Assembly: GCA_030427245.1 (NCBI GenBank)
Contig: JAUHXA010000029.1
Coordinates: 1-64,000, forward strand
DNA: 64,000 nt
Direction of reading: 5' to 3'
Origin: Bacteroidia bacterium
GTDB lineage: Bacteria > Bacteroidota > Bacteroidia > Chitinophagales > UBA2359
Of this stretch, positions 37,760 to 47,103 are shown in pieces. The position numbers and the translations under genes were made by a program. Below the pieces are notes generated by a model. That model was not told where the DNA came from. It ran no database searches and was given only the letters and a program-made list of their open reading frames with translations. How positions within the stretch are numbered: the first letter of the stretch is position 1; each line of letters begins with the position of its first letter.

Positions 37760-37892
37760 TTGTTCTATCTTTAAAAAGTGCGATTGTCCTAAATTCAACT
37801 ATTTGGAAGATGAAATGACTCCTGTGGAAGAGGAGGTTACCGTTTTTGAAGTAGGGCAAGACTGCGATGAGATATTGAAGGAAATAGACTAA
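37704..37892 (+). CDS. Small lipoprotein, hypothetical
   Basis: A 62-aa frame: MKRIVLILSILLFTVG signal with lipobox SSC, followed by SIFKKCDCPKFN and an acidic C-terminus. Cys-rich after the lipobox like the overlapping upstream lipoprotein (RCEECPEF against KCDCPKF), so the two are probably paralogous or a split/duplicated pair. Function unknown. Confidence 0.6.
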   Translation: MKRIVLILSILLFTVGTSSCSIFKKCDCPKFNYLEDEMTPVEEEVTVFEVGQDCDEILKEID

Positions 37893-38050
37893 GCGAAATT
37901 CTCACTTCAAAGCATAAGTTCGAATGGCAATGCAGTGCTTTCATCAACGAGAATTTATTGCAAGTAATTATTTTTGGAGATTGATATGAACACAGGTGCG
38001 AATTTTTTGTTAAACTCTCTTCTATTTCAATTATTAAATGAATAACAAAT

Positions 38051-38218
38051 ATGTTTGGATTTTTCAAAAAAGACCCTGTCAAAAAACTGCAAAAAGAGTA
38101 TCTTCAATTGATGGAAAAAGCGCGAGATATTCAACGTAGCGGTGATGTAGTCAAGGCGGCTTTAGTGTATGAGGAAGCAGAGGCAATTGCTGTCAAAATA
38201 GAAGAACTGTCAAGTTGA
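38051..38218 (+). CDS. DUF6435 (Lacal_2735) family small protein
   Basis: A 55-aa protein with the family start MFGFFKKDPVKKLQKEY and a C-terminal helix ending AEAIAVKIEEL. Members are tiny, soluble, two-helix proteins common in marine and soil Bacteroidota and Gammaproteobacteria; function unknown. A hairpin terminator follows at 38392. Too short for standard gene-length cut-offs. Confidence 0.75.
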   Translation: MFGFFKKDPVKKLQKEYLQLMEKARDIQRSGDVVKAALVYEEAEAIAVKIEELSS

Positions 38219-38391
38219 TGTTTCTTCTCTGCTGAATTTAATATCTGTATCTTACCTTCCAATACTTCAATTTGGGTTTGTAAAATATTGAAAACCAATA
38301 AGTGATTTGATTTCGATTTTGATTTTAATTTTTACTTGATGGCTTAGTGTATTTATTCACTGAATAATTCTATCTTTATATGTCAATTGAG

Positions 38392-38430
38392 CGTAAAGAT
38401 GCAACTTATGGTTAGCATCCTTGCGTTTTT
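38392..38430 (+). terminator. Intrinsic terminator upstream of mreB
   Basis: Arms 38392-38402 and 38415-38425 pair over 11 bp with one mismatch and one wobble, followed by TTTTT. It separates the small-protein unit from the mre operon. Confidence 0.65.
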
Positions 38431-38498
38431 ACTATGCTCCTCTATTTTTCTACTAAGGTAATTTATTACGAAACCAATCCTACAATTTTTTATAAAAC

Positions 38499-39530
38499 AT
38501 GGGCCTCTTTGATTTCCTCGATTTAACACACGAGATAGCTATAGATTTAGGAACTGCCAACACCTTGATTATTTACAAGGATAGGGTAGTTGTGGATGAA
38601 CCTTCGATTGTGGCGATAGACCGTACCACAGGAAAGGTAATTGCTGTTGGACATCGTGCAATGCAGATGCACGAAAAAACGCATGAAAATATTCGCACCA
38701 TACGCCCATTGAAAGATGGGGTAATCGCTGATTTTGAGGCGGCGGAGGCGATGATTCGAGAGATGATAAAAATGCTCTACGACAAAAAGCGTTGGTACAC
38801 TCCTCAGTACAAAATGGTGATTTGTATTCCTTCGGGCATTACACAAGTCGAAAAGAAAGCAGTCTTCAATTCTGCTGAAGCTGCGGGTGCGAAGGAGCGA
38901 TATTTGGTGCATGAACCTATGGCTGCGGCTTTGGGGATAGGCATTGATGTGAGCGAACCTGTGGGAAATATGATTATTGACATTGGAGGAGGAACGACCG
39001 AGATTGCAGTAATTGCACTGATGGGAATTGTTTGTGACCAATCCATTCGTGTGGCAGGTGATGAATTCACCGCAGACATTATGGATTATCTCCGACGTGA
39101 ACACAACCTACTGATTGGTGAACGAACTGCCGAAAATATCAAAATAAATGTAGGGTCAGCATTGACAGAATTGGAGAATCCGCCAGAGGATTATGCAGTG
39201 AATGGACGAGACTTGATGACGGGTATTCCAAAACAAGTGACGGTCAACTACTCAGAAATAGCACATTGTTTAGACAAATCCATTTCTAAGATTGAAGAAG
39301 CAGTGCTAAAGGCACTCGAAATTACTCCCCCTGAATTGGCTGCCGATATCTATCGAACAGGCATTTATCTTACTGGAGGCGGTGCGCTTTTGCGTGGGTT
39401 AGATATTCGTATTGCAGCCAAAACCAAGCTTACCGTACAAGTTGCAGAAGACCCCTTGCGTGCGGTAGTGAGAGGTACAGGCGCAGCTTTGAAGAATGTA
39501 GCCAAATATCCTTTCTTGATGAACAAATAA
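38499..39530 (+). CDS. mreB: Rod shape-determining protein MreB
   Basis: Actin-like cytoskeletal ATPase that positions lateral cell-wall synthesis. Phosphate loops AIDLGTANTLIIYKD and MIIDIGGGTTEIAVIALMG, and adenosine motif LTGGGALLRGLD. The N-terminus MGLFDFLDLTHEIAIDLG is the Bacteroidota form. 343 aa, full-length. First gene of mreBCD-mrdA-rodA, with gaps of only a few bases between genes, so the operon is likely co-transcribed. The organism is therefore probably rod- or filament-shaped. Confidence 0.97.
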   Translation: MGLFDFLDLTHEIAIDLGTANTLIIYKDRVVVDEPSIVAIDRTTGKVIAVGHRAMQMHEKTHENIRTIRPLKDGVIADFEAAEAMIREMIKMLYDKKRWYTPQYKMVICIPSGITQVEKKAVFNSAEAAGAKERYLVHEPMAAALGIGIDVSEPVGNMIIDIGGGTTEIAVIALMGIVCDQSIRVAGDEFTADIMDYLRREHNLLIGERTAENIKINVGSALTELENPPEDYAVNGRDLMTGIPKQVTVNYSEIAHCLDKSISKIEEAVLKALEITPPELAADIYRTGIYLTGGGALLRGLDIRIAAKTKLTVQVAEDPLRAVVRGTGAALKNVAKYPFLMNK

Positions 39531-39534
39531 TTAG

Positions 39535-40488
39535 ATGCGTAATCTTTTTCTTTTCATCTTTAAGTACCATGCGTTCTTACTGTTTTTAGTATTAGAAATA
39601 GTAAGTTTTGGGCTTATTGTGCGCCACAATCACTTCCAAAGAGCGAGTTTTATCAACTCCTCTCAGGCTTTCGTGGGCTACCTATACAATGAGGCAAATG
39701 AATGGAAAGAATACATAGATTTGAAGCAGGTAAACGACAGTCTGATGTCTGAAAACGCCCGATTAATGGCAGAGATGGAAGCAGCAAAAAGTGTGTTGGA
39801 AAGAGATGTGCAAGATGGAAAATTTGTTTTTGGAAATGATACAACGGTGATTGATACTTTGGCAAAGGTAACAGCAGTAGCAACTCCTTCAGTGATAGAC
39901 ACGACAAACACTAACGATACAAACATAGCCAATAAAGGAGAACAAATTATTGCAGATTCTATCTTCCATTTTATTGGTGCAAAGGTCATCAATAATTCTA
40001 CAAACAGAGCCAATAACTTTCTGACCATCAATAAGGGAAGTCGACATGGTGTGGCGAGGGAAATGGGAATCATTGGACAAAATGGCGTGGTTGGCGTGGT
40101 AAAAGACGTGTCTGAAAATTTTGCGACCATTATTTCACTTTTGCATAGGAGTATGAGGGTCAGTGCAAAAATCAAACGAAACAATTTTGTGGGATCTTTG
40201 CGGTGGGAAGGAACACGTCCAGACAGGGCTGTGCTGAACGATATTCCCAAACACGTACATGTTGAGAAAGGGGACACGATTCTTACAAGCGGTTACTCTA
40301 GTTTTTTTCCACAAAATGTGCTGATAGGAGTCGTCATAGATGAACCTCGTTCAGACCAAGGAAGTAATTTTTACAAAATAGACATCGCCTTATCTACCAA
40401 CTTCAATAGTATTCAATATGTCTATGTGGTAGATTATATTCGCAAAGAAGAAAAAAAGGAATTAGAAGAAAAAACTCAGAATGAGTAG
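39535..40488 (+). CDS. mreC: Rod shape-determining protein MreC
   Basis: Bitopic inner-membrane protein with one N-terminal membrane helix (about residues 8-25), a coiled-coil segment (about 60-90) and the periplasmic beta-domains recognisable by FLTINKGSRHGVAREMGIIGQNGVVGVV and ILTSGYSSFFPQNVLIG. It bridges MreB and penicillin-binding proteins. It starts 4 bp after mreB and overlaps mreD by 8 bp. Confidence 0.93.
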   Translation: MRNLFLFIFKYHAFLLFLVLEIVSFGLIVRHNHFQRASFINSSQAFVGYLYNEANEWKEYIDLKQVNDSLMSENARLMAEMEAAKSVLERDVQDGKFVFGNDTTVIDTLAKVTAVATPSVIDTTNTNDTNIANKGEQIIADSIFHFIGAKVINNSTNRANNFLTINKGSRHGVAREMGIIGQNGVVGVVKDVSENFATIISLLHRSMRVSAKIKRNNFVGSLRWEGTRPDRAVLNDIPKHVHVEKGDTILTSGYSSFFPQNVLIGVVIDEPRSDQGSNFYKIDIALSTNFNSIQYVYVVDYIRKEEKKELEEKTQNE

Positions 40489-40990
40489 AACGGTAACAGC
40501 AAATATTATTCGATTCATTGGTCTGTTGTTGTTTCAAACACTGATATTGAACCAAGTGGAACTGCATGGAGTTGTCAATCCATACATATACCCTTTGTTT
40601 ATTTTATTGTTACCGTTTGAAACTCCCAAATGGGCTTTGTTGTTTTTAGGCTTTGCGATGGGTATTTCGATTGACTTTTTCACAAATACTCCAGGGCTTC
40701 ATGCAGCAGCAAGCGTGTTGATAGCCTATTTGCGTCCTGTTGTTTTGCGACTCAACAAACCCATCAGTGGCTACGAAAGTTTTCATCAACCTAATATAGG
40801 AAGTTTGGGCTTCAATTGGTTTGTATTCTATGCAGGTGTCTGCATCACGATTCATCATTTCGCTCTTTTTTTCCTCGAATCTTATAGCTTCTCCTACTTT
40901 TTTTATACCTTAACAAAGGTGGTTGCAAGTACGATAATGTCGCTTATCATCGTTATCATCTACCAATATTTGTTCTATTCCAAACGTTAG
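40481..40990 (+). CDS. mreD: Rod shape-determining protein MreD
   Basis: A 169-aa protein with five or so membrane segments and the MreD-like PLFILLLPFETPKWALLFLGFAMG-type core, seen here as LFILLLPFETPKW followed by IDFFTNTPGLHAAASVLIAY. Assignment is supported strongly by position between mreC and mrdA. The 8-bp overlap with mreC suggests translational coupling. Confidence 0.9.
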   Translation: MSRTVTANIIRFIGLLLFQTLILNQVELHGVVNPYIYPLFILLLPFETPKWALLFLGFAMGISIDFFTNTPGLHAAASVLIAYLRPVVLRLNKPISGYESFHQPNIGSLGFNWFVFYAGVCITIHHFALFFLESYSFSYFFYTLTKVVASTIMSLIIVIIYQYLFYSKR

Positions 40991-40996
40991 GAAAAC

Positions 40997-42838
40997 ATGG
41001 AAGCCGTAAGCGTACGTAGATACATCATACAACTTATTTTCATCGTTACAGCCGTCATTTTGTTGGCGCGTTTGTTCTTTATTCAGGTATTGGACAATAC
41101 TTATGAAGACAAAGCCAAACAAAATTCGGTAAGAGAAGTAACGATTTACCCTGCTCGTGGACTCATCTTTGACCGATTTGGCAACTTGGTTGTAAACAAC
41201 GAAGCTGTTTATGATTTGGTGGTCATTCCCAAAAAAGCAAGAAACAGCAATATAGACACCCTCAAACTATGTGACTTGTTGGGCATCACTCAAGTAGAAT
41301 TCGACAAAAGCGTGCAAGCCATCCGAAAATCAAAAGGCTACTCGAACTACAAACCCCAAGTTCTCTTCAAGCAAATACCCTATGATATTTATGCCAAACT
41401 GCAAGAATATCTGTATCAATTTCCAGGCTTTTATCCACAAGTGCGTACTGTTCGACACTATCCCTACCAAAGTGCAGCCCATATTTTAGGCTATATTGGA
41501 GAAGTGAACCAAAAACAAATTGATACCTCGGATTACTACAAGTTAGGTGACTATACAGGCATCAGCGGTATCGAATTTACCTATGAAAAATACCTTAGAG
41601 GACAAAGAGGTAAAAAGTATGTGGTCGTAGACGTGCTGAATCGAGAAATTGATACCTACGATGGAGGCGATATTGCAGAGGCAGAAGCGGGCGAACGAGT
41701 TACCTTGGCCTTAGACATTGAATTGCAGAGCTATGCAGAGCAGTTGATGGCAAACAAAAAAGGCAGTGTCGTGGCTATTGAGCCTTCATCGGGCGAAATT
41801 TTGACCATGGTTAGTAGTCCCGCCTACAATCCCAATATGTTGGTTGGGCGAGCCAGAGGAATAGGCATGAAAATGCTGCAAGCCGATACGCTCAAGCCTT
41901 TGTTCAATCGAGCATTGATGGCACATTATCCGCCTGGTTCTACCTTCAAACCGATTATGGGCTTATTGGCACTGCAAGAAAAGGTAATTTACCCCAACTT
42001 TTACTATGGTTGCAATGGTGGCTATCGTTTGGGAAGTTTGACCGTAGGCTGTCACTATCATGCTTCTTGTGGAAGTGTTGCTTCTGCGGTACAGCACTCC
42101 TGCAATGCCTACTTTTGTCACCTCTTCAAGCTATTTATCGAAGCAGACCAGTTTGAAAATGTAGCAGAAGGCTTGACGGAGTGGGACAAATACCTCTATC
42201 AATTTGGACTGGGGCGAAGATTACCGCTTGATTTACCTCATTCTCATAAAGGATTCGCCCCTGACACTTCGCTTTACAACAGAATGTATGGTAAAAACCG
42301 ATGGAGAGCGAGTATGATTATTTCTTTGGGGATTGGACAGGGAGAATTGGGAGTTACTCCTCTCCAAATGGCACATTCTACGGCAGCCATTGCCAATAGA
42401 GGTACTTACTATTATCCACATGTAGTTCGTCCACATCCTTCGGATACAGGCAGTATATACTTAAAAAAACAAACAGTTGACATTGAACGTCGGCACTTTG
42501 AAACCATTGTGGAGGGGATGCACAAAGTAGTTTTGGCAGGTACTGCAACGATTGCCAATGTGGAAGGTTTGGATATTTGTGGAAAGACAGGAACTGCTGA
42601 AAATCCACATGGAGCAGACCATTCATTATTTATTGCTTTTGCACCCAAAGATGATCCAAAAATCGCCATTGCCGTAGTGGTAGAAAATGCAGGGTTTGGT
42701 TCTCGATACGGTGCACCGATTGCGAGTTTGCTGATTGAAAAATACCTTAATAGAGAGATTGGAGAAAAAAGAAAGTGGCTGGAAACCCGAATGTTGGAAG
42801 CAGATCTCATTCATCCTCCAAAAATAGCTGCAAAATAA
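40997..42838 (+). CDS. mrdA: Penicillin-binding protein 2 (MrdA), elongasome transpeptidase
   Basis: Class B PBP: N-terminal membrane helix (about 8-26), pedestal domain with RGLIFDRFGNLVVNN, and transpeptidase domain with catalytic SxxK (PPGSTFKPI), SxN (SCNAYF) and KTG (CGKTGTAENP). It cross-links peptidoglycan in the elongation machinery with RodA. 613 aa, normal. Six bases from mreD and six from rodA. Confidence 0.96.
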   Translation: MEAVSVRRYIIQLIFIVTAVILLARLFFIQVLDNTYEDKAKQNSVREVTIYPARGLIFDRFGNLVVNNEAVYDLVVIPKKARNSNIDTLKLCDLLGITQVEFDKSVQAIRKSKGYSNYKPQVLFKQIPYDIYAKLQEYLYQFPGFYPQVRTVRHYPYQSAAHILGYIGEVNQKQIDTSDYYKLGDYTGISGIEFTYEKYLRGQRGKKYVVVDVLNREIDTYDGGDIAEAEAGERVTLALDIELQSYAEQLMANKKGSVVAIEPSSGEILTMVSSPAYNPNMLVGRARGIGMKMLQADTLKPLFNRALMAHYPPGSTFKPIMGLLALQEKVIYPNFYYGCNGGYRLGSLTVGCHYHASCGSVASAVQHSCNAYFCHLFKLFIEADQFENVAEGLTEWDKYLYQFGLGRRLPLDLPHSHKGFAPDTSLYNRMYGKNRWRASMIISLGIGQGELGVTPLQMAHSTAAIANRGTYYYPHVVRPHPSDTGSIYLKKQTVDIERRHFETIVEGMHKVVLAGTATIANVEGLDICGKTGTAENPHGADHSLFIAFAPKDDPKIAIAVVVENAGFGSRYGAPIASLLIEKYLNREIGEKRKWLETRMLEADLIHPPKIAAK

Positions 42839-42844
42839 ACCAAA

Positions 42845-44233
42845 GTGAGCACGAAAAAAACAAGCATAGACTGGCTTTTGATTATCAACTATTTGCTATT
42901 GGTAGGTATTGGGTGGTTGGCAATTTATACAGCCGACTACAATCCTGACAATGCAAGTATGTTTTCTATTGATCAGCGGTATGGACGACAGTTTTTAGCC
43001 ATTGCAGTCTGCTTGGTATTGGCATTGATTATCCAAATACTCGATACACGATTTTACACAGGGTTTGCCTATTTCATCTACGCCTTTTCCTTATTTCTGC
43101 TCGTATTGGTCTTGTTTTTAGGCTCTGAAATATCGGGTTCTCGCTCTTGGTTTAAGTTGGGCTTCTTCAATTTTCAGCCCTCCGAAATTGCCAAATTTGC
43201 GACCTGTCTCGCACTTGCTAAGTACCTCAGTACTCTTAATATCAGTCTCAAAGACACTCAACAACAAATCACTGCTTGGGCTATTCTATTAGCTCCTGTT
43301 CTACTGATTTTGCTACAAGGAGATGCAGGTTCGGCAGTGGTGTATGCATCTCTGGTTTTGGTGATGTATCGAGAGGGGCTTTCAGGAGGGTATTTACTTT
43401 TAGGAGTATTAGCCATTGTTCTATTCATTCTCAGCCTTTTGCAGCCTTTTGAAGTAGTCGTAGGTGCATTGAGTATTTTGTTATTTATAGGACTGGTTTA
43501 CCAAAGAGGATTTAAAATTTCTTTACTACTTCGATACCTAATACCTGTTACCCTATTGTTTGCAGGAGCATATTACTTAGAGTCACAAACTATGTTGCTT
43601 TTACTACTGATAGGCGTAGCCCTATTTATATTGGTTTCTCTGGCAACAAAGCGATTTGTATATATTCTGGTGACGTTTTTGTTTTGCTGTTCCATCTATG
43701 TCAAAGGGGTCGACTATGCCTTCAATAATTTTTTGAAGCCTCACCAACAAAATAGAATTGGAGTTATCTTAGGCACAATTGAAGATAATCGAGGAGTAGG
43801 CTACAACCTCAATCAATCCAAAATCGCCATTGGTTCGGGTGGCTTGTGGGGCAAGGGTTTCTTGCAGGGAACGCAAAATAAAGGTAAGTTTGTACCAGAA
43901 TTGAGTACCGATTTTATCTTTTGTACCATCGGCGAAGAGTTTGGTTTTATGGGAAGTGTTATCTTAATTGGCTTGTTTATCTTTCTACTTTTACGGCTGA
44001 TTGCCATTGCCGAACGCCAAAAATCCAAACTTACGAGGGTCTATGCCTATGGTGTAGCCTCCATTATTTTCTTTCATTTCTTGGTCAATATCGGAATGAC
44101 CTTGGGCTTGGTGCCTGTTATTGGGATTCCCCTGCCTTTTATCAGCTATGGAGGATCTTCCTTGATTGGTTTTACACTTCTTCTTTTTGTATTGGTCAAG
44201 TTGGACTCGGAGCGATTGATGTATTTGAGGTAA
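42845..44233 (+). CDS. rodA: Peptidoglycan glycosyltransferase RodA (SEDS family)
   Basis: Polytopic SEDS polymerase that extends glycan strands, partner of PBP2. Conserved pieces: GSRSWFKLGFFNFQPSEIAKFA, LQGDAGSAVVYA (with the essential Asp), GGLWGKGFLQGTQNKGKFVPELSTDFIFCTIGEEFGF-type loop (visible around residues 320-355), and the PLPFISYGGSS end. The start is GTG. At 462 aa it is longer than E. coli RodA because of extra membrane segments in the middle, as usual in Bacteroidota. Last gene of the operon. Confidence 0.95.
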   Translation: MSTKKTSIDWLLIINYLLLVGIGWLAIYTADYNPDNASMFSIDQRYGRQFLAIAVCLVLALIIQILDTRFYTGFAYFIYAFSLFLLVLVLFLGSEISGSRSWFKLGFFNFQPSEIAKFATCLALAKYLSTLNISLKDTQQQITAWAILLAPVLLILLQGDAGSAVVYASLVLVMYREGLSGGYLLLGVLAIVLFILSLLQPFEVVVGALSILLFIGLVYQRGFKISLLLRYLIPVTLLFAGAYYLESQTMLLLLLIGVALFILVSLATKRFVYILVTFLFCCSIYVKGVDYAFNNFLKPHQQNRIGVILGTIEDNRGVGYNLNQSKIAIGSGGLWGKGFLQGTQNKGKFVPELSTDFIFCTIGEEFGFMGSVILIGLFIFLLLRLIAIAERQKSKLTRVYAYGVASIIFFHFLVNIGMTLGLVPVIGIPLPFISYGGSSLIGFTLLLFVLVKLDSERLMYLR

Positions 44234-44266
44234 GTGAGAAAAGTGGGATTAAATAAACTCGCTGTT

Positions 44267-44412
44267 CTTATCCTATTTCATCTTTGTACTTCAATTGACA
44301 GATGTAAATACCTATGGGTAATTGTTCGTCATTGACTTTGACAGGATAAAATCCTTTTGCCAAAGTGTTTTTACCATCAAGATTGGGAATTGACTTGACT
44401 TCAATAATTTAC
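44267..44412 (-). pseudogene. Gene fragment, remnant of a secreted protein C-terminus
   Basis: An open frame of about 46 codons without start codon, preceded by an in-frame TAA, encodes IIEVKSIPNLDGKNTLAKGF followed by YPVKVNDEQLPIGIYICQLK. The LPxGIYxxQL pattern resembles C-terminal T9SS-sorting-like beta domains. Another 25-codon scrap follows upstream on the same strand (about 44420-44500). Probably debris of a lost gene. Confidence 0.35.
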
Positions 44413-44527
44413 ATATCATTAAATTTTGATTGTTTTTTTTGTTAGAACAAAACTTCCCAATGATTTTGCCTCATTCACTACTTCTTTTGGACTCATAAAG
44501 TGGAAAGGGTTTTCTAATTTATAAATA

Positions 44528-44827
44528 TTAACTCAGATGGTATCTGAAGGAGGAGGGTTTGTGTGAGAAGTGAGTTATTCCTTGTATAGAGGGTATTACT
44601 TCCTCTTCTCCAATCATCATGATCCAAGTATTTCCATAATCTTTGAATAATTCCTCTGATAGTCTCATCACCAATTGGTAACCTTCCTCTATTTCTTCTA
44701 TGTATAGGTTATTGGGATAATTCCATTTATGTTCCATCCATATTTCTTCAACTGATAATGGAACATGATTGTTAATGTGAGTAGTTTCTTCTGCAAGAAA
44801 ATATAGTTCATTTATTCTGCTTCGCAT
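44528..44827 (-). CDS. Hypothetical protein
   Basis: A 99-aa frame with an ATG start and an even, protein-like composition (acidic; EEIWMEHKWNYPNN, IEEIEEGYQLVMRLSEELF). I do not recognise a family. No signal peptide or membrane segment. It stands alone next to gene fragments (44267-44500), so it could be a surviving piece of a larger lost locus. Confidence 0.4.
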   Translation of the reverse strand: MRSRINELYFLAEETTHINNHVPLSVEEIWMEHKWNYPNNLYIEEIEEGYQLVMRLSEELFKDYGNTWIMMIGEEEVIPSIQGITHFSHKPSSFRYHLS

Positions 44828-44896
44828 AAATCAAATTCGATACTAAAAGATTGATGTATTTGAGCTAAAAAACTGTATTTTCGCATTTTTACAGTT

Positions 44897-45901
44897 ATGT
44901 TAAAAATGAAAAAAAATAAACTCTTCATTATCTTATGTTTGTTGTGCATTTTTACTTCAATAAAAGCACAGGCTCCAAAAATAACGGCAAGCCTTGACCG
45001 CTACGAAATTGAAGTAGGCGAACAGGTCAAACTGCAATTGATAGCAGAATATGCCCCTGATATGCAGGTGCAATTTCCGCTTTTAAAGCTTGATAGCGAA
45101 TTGATTGAAGTGGCAGAAATTGGAGATATTGACAGTGCGAGTTTGGAAAGTGGTTTGATTCGCAACCTTCAAGTCATTAGGGTACAGGCTTGGGATACAG
45201 GCCAATATGTCATTCCTTCCATGAGGTTTTCATACATCAATCCCGACAAAAACATCAAAGGTCAATTTGCAACCGAAGAACTCACCTTTTTCGTTACATC
45301 TCCTCTCGAAAATGCACTACCTACACCCAATCCGCAAGATAGTGCGGCAGTAGCGGGAGCAGATATTCGAGACATCAAAGGTATCAAAGACGTTCCTTTT
45401 ACTTGGCGAGATGCCATTCCATACCTATTGATGGCCTTAGTTGCATTATTAATTTTAGGAGGATTGTATTATTGGTGGCGAAAACGCAAACAAAAAGAAG
45501 CGTCTGCTGCTGCGTATATTCCGCCTCCAAGACCTGCTCACGAAGTAGCCTTTGAGAAGCTTCAATTCTTGGAAGGCGAGAAATATTGGCAACAGGGCGA
45601 GGTAAAAAAATATTACAGTGAATTGACGAATATCGTCAGAGAATATCTGGAAGGACGCTACAATATTTTGGCATTGGAATCCACAACGGATGAAATTTTG
45701 CAGGATTTGAAGGAAGAGGAATTTGAAGGAGAACTTTGGAACAAGTTGAAGGACATGCTGCAAACGGCGGATTTGGTTAAATTTGCGAAAGCAAAGCCTG
45801 ATATTGAAAAACATCCTCATTATTTGGCAAATGCAAAAGAAATAGTGCGAGCCACGAAGAAAGTAATACCTGTAATCGAGGAAGCTTCAATAGATGAGTA
45901 G
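44897..45901 (+). CDS. BatD-like membrane protein
   Basis: Signal peptide (KLFIILCLLCIFTSIKAQA), an N-terminal beta-rich extracytoplasmic region (ITASLDRYEIEVGEQVKLQL is typical of BatD/oxygen-tolerance-like Ig domains), a membrane helix near residues 175-193, and a cytoplasmic helical tail (VAFEKLQFLEGEKYWQQGEVKKYY) like that in DUF4381/BatD proteins. These usually work with BatA/BatB VWA proteins and a MoxR ATPase; none is present here. The start may be MLKMKK or the next Met three codons on. Confidence 0.65.
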   Translation: MLKMKKNKLFIILCLLCIFTSIKAQAPKITASLDRYEIEVGEQVKLQLIAEYAPDMQVQFPLLKLDSELIEVAEIGDIDSASLESGLIRNLQVIRVQAWDTGQYVIPSMRFSYINPDKNIKGQFATEELTFFVTSPLENALPTPNPQDSAAVAGADIRDIKGIKDVPFTWRDAIPYLLMALVALLILGGLYYWWRKRKQKEASAAAYIPPPRPAHEVAFEKLQFLEGEKYWQQGEVKKYYSELTNIVREYLEGRYNILALESTTDEILQDLKEEEFEGELWNKLKDMLQTADLVKFAKAKPDIEKHPHYLANAKEIVRATKKVIPVIEEASIDE

Positions 45902-46003
45902 TATGATATAATCCAAATAAGGAGCAACTTTGATTCAGTACACCTTTTGGACTTCACAAGTTACCTTCTTACCACTTTTTGCAAAATTCAAAAAGAATCA
46001 AAA

Positions 46004-46993
46004 ATGCAGAAAATATTTCTCCCTATATGGGTAGTTGCTTTATTCTTCACAGTATTTTCAGCCTGTGAATCAGATAAAAAGCCCTCTTCAAAAACCACTG
46101 TTCCTCCCAAAGTGATGCTGCCAAACGTTAATTTCAGTGCTGATTCTGCCTATCACTTTGTTCAAAAACAAGTAGATTTCGGACCTCGAACGCCTGGTTC
46201 AACAGCGCACAAAGCCTGTGCAGATTGGTTGGTGGCAACATTGAAGGAATTTGGTGGAGAAGTGATGGTACAAGAAAGTGAGGTGAAGGCCTCTTTGGGC
46301 GGAAAAGTACCGATGTACAATATTATAGGAGCCTTCAATCCAAGTGCTTCCAAACGAATTTTGCTGACAGCACATTGGGACACTCGATTGGTGGCAGATC
46401 AAGATGTGGACGAATCCAAACAAAAAGAACCTATAGATGGAGCAAACGATGGAGGAAGCGGTGTAGGCATATTGTTGGAAATAGCCCGTCAAATCTCCTT
46501 AAACCCACTGCAAAATATTGGAGTGGATATTGTTCTTTTTGATGTAGAAGACCAAGGATTGAGCGATACCGAAGATACTTATTGTTTGGGTTCTCAGTAT
46601 TGGTCTAAGAATTTACACAAGCCAAACTATACTGCCGAATTTGGAATCTTATTGGATATGGTGGGAGCCGGAGACGCACTTTTCTATCAAGAATACTACT
46701 CCATGCAGTATGCTCCCCATGTGGTGAAAAAAGTGTGGGATGTGGCTGCAAAAAAAGGCTATGGTAGTTATTTTACCTACAAAAACGGAGGAGGCGTAAC
46801 GGATGACCACTATTATGTCAACAAATTCGCTAAAATTCCTACTATTGACATCATTCATCATTCGCCTCAAGGATTTGGCAAATTTTGGCATACGCACAAT
46901 GACAATATGAAGGTAATCAACAAAAATACTTTGAAGGCTGTGGGTGATGTCGTTTTGACGGTGGTGAGAATGGAGGATGTACCTGCTATGTAA
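46004..46993 (+). CDS. M28 family metallopeptidase, glutaminyl-cyclase-like lipoprotein
   Basis: Start at MQKIFLPIWVVALFF gives a lipobox (FSAC). The domain has the zinc ligands of M28/QC enzymes: AHWDTR, DGANDGGSGVG, VLFDVEDQG and a late VTDDHYYVN with the final H in IDIIHHSPQGFGKFWHTHND. It matches the glutaminyl-peptide cyclotransferase branch, which forms N-terminal pyroglutamate on exported proteins, a modification frequent in Bacteroidota. 329 aa. Confidence 0.85.
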   Translation: MQKIFLPIWVVALFFTVFSACESDKKPSSKTTVPPKVMLPNVNFSADSAYHFVQKQVDFGPRTPGSTAHKACADWLVATLKEFGGEVMVQESEVKASLGGKVPMYNIIGAFNPSASKRILLTAHWDTRLVADQDVDESKQKEPIDGANDGGSGVGILLEIARQISLNPLQNIGVDIVLFDVEDQGLSDTEDTYCLGSQYWSKNLHKPNYTAEFGILLDMVGAGDALFYQEYYSMQYAPHVVKKVWDVAAKKGYGSYFTYKNGGGVTDDHYYVNKFAKIPTIDIIHHSPQGFGKFWHTHNDNMKVINKNTLKAVGDVVLTVVRMEDVPAM

Positions 46994-46997
46994 ACAC

Positions 46998-47100
46998 TGG
47001 ATTTGAAATAGAACACAGGGTCACAGCGACGCAGAGTTTTTTTGCCACACAAATACTCAAATACAATTATCAACACAAACATAAATATCTAAATACATAG
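46998..47100. repeat. Dispersed intergenic repeat (family B), copy 2
   Basis: Has the same sequence of elements as 33410-33482: a GAACACAGGGTCACAGCGAC-like block followed by a T-run, then AATACAATTATCAACAC. It fills the gap between the M28 peptidase and oxidoreductase genes. Confidence 0.5.
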
Positions 47101-47103
47101 AAA

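Noticed and set aside
44234-44527. Riboswitch or RNA gene after rodA
   Set aside because: No conserved secondary structure was seen; the minus strand contains protein-like fragments, so gene debris is the better explanation.
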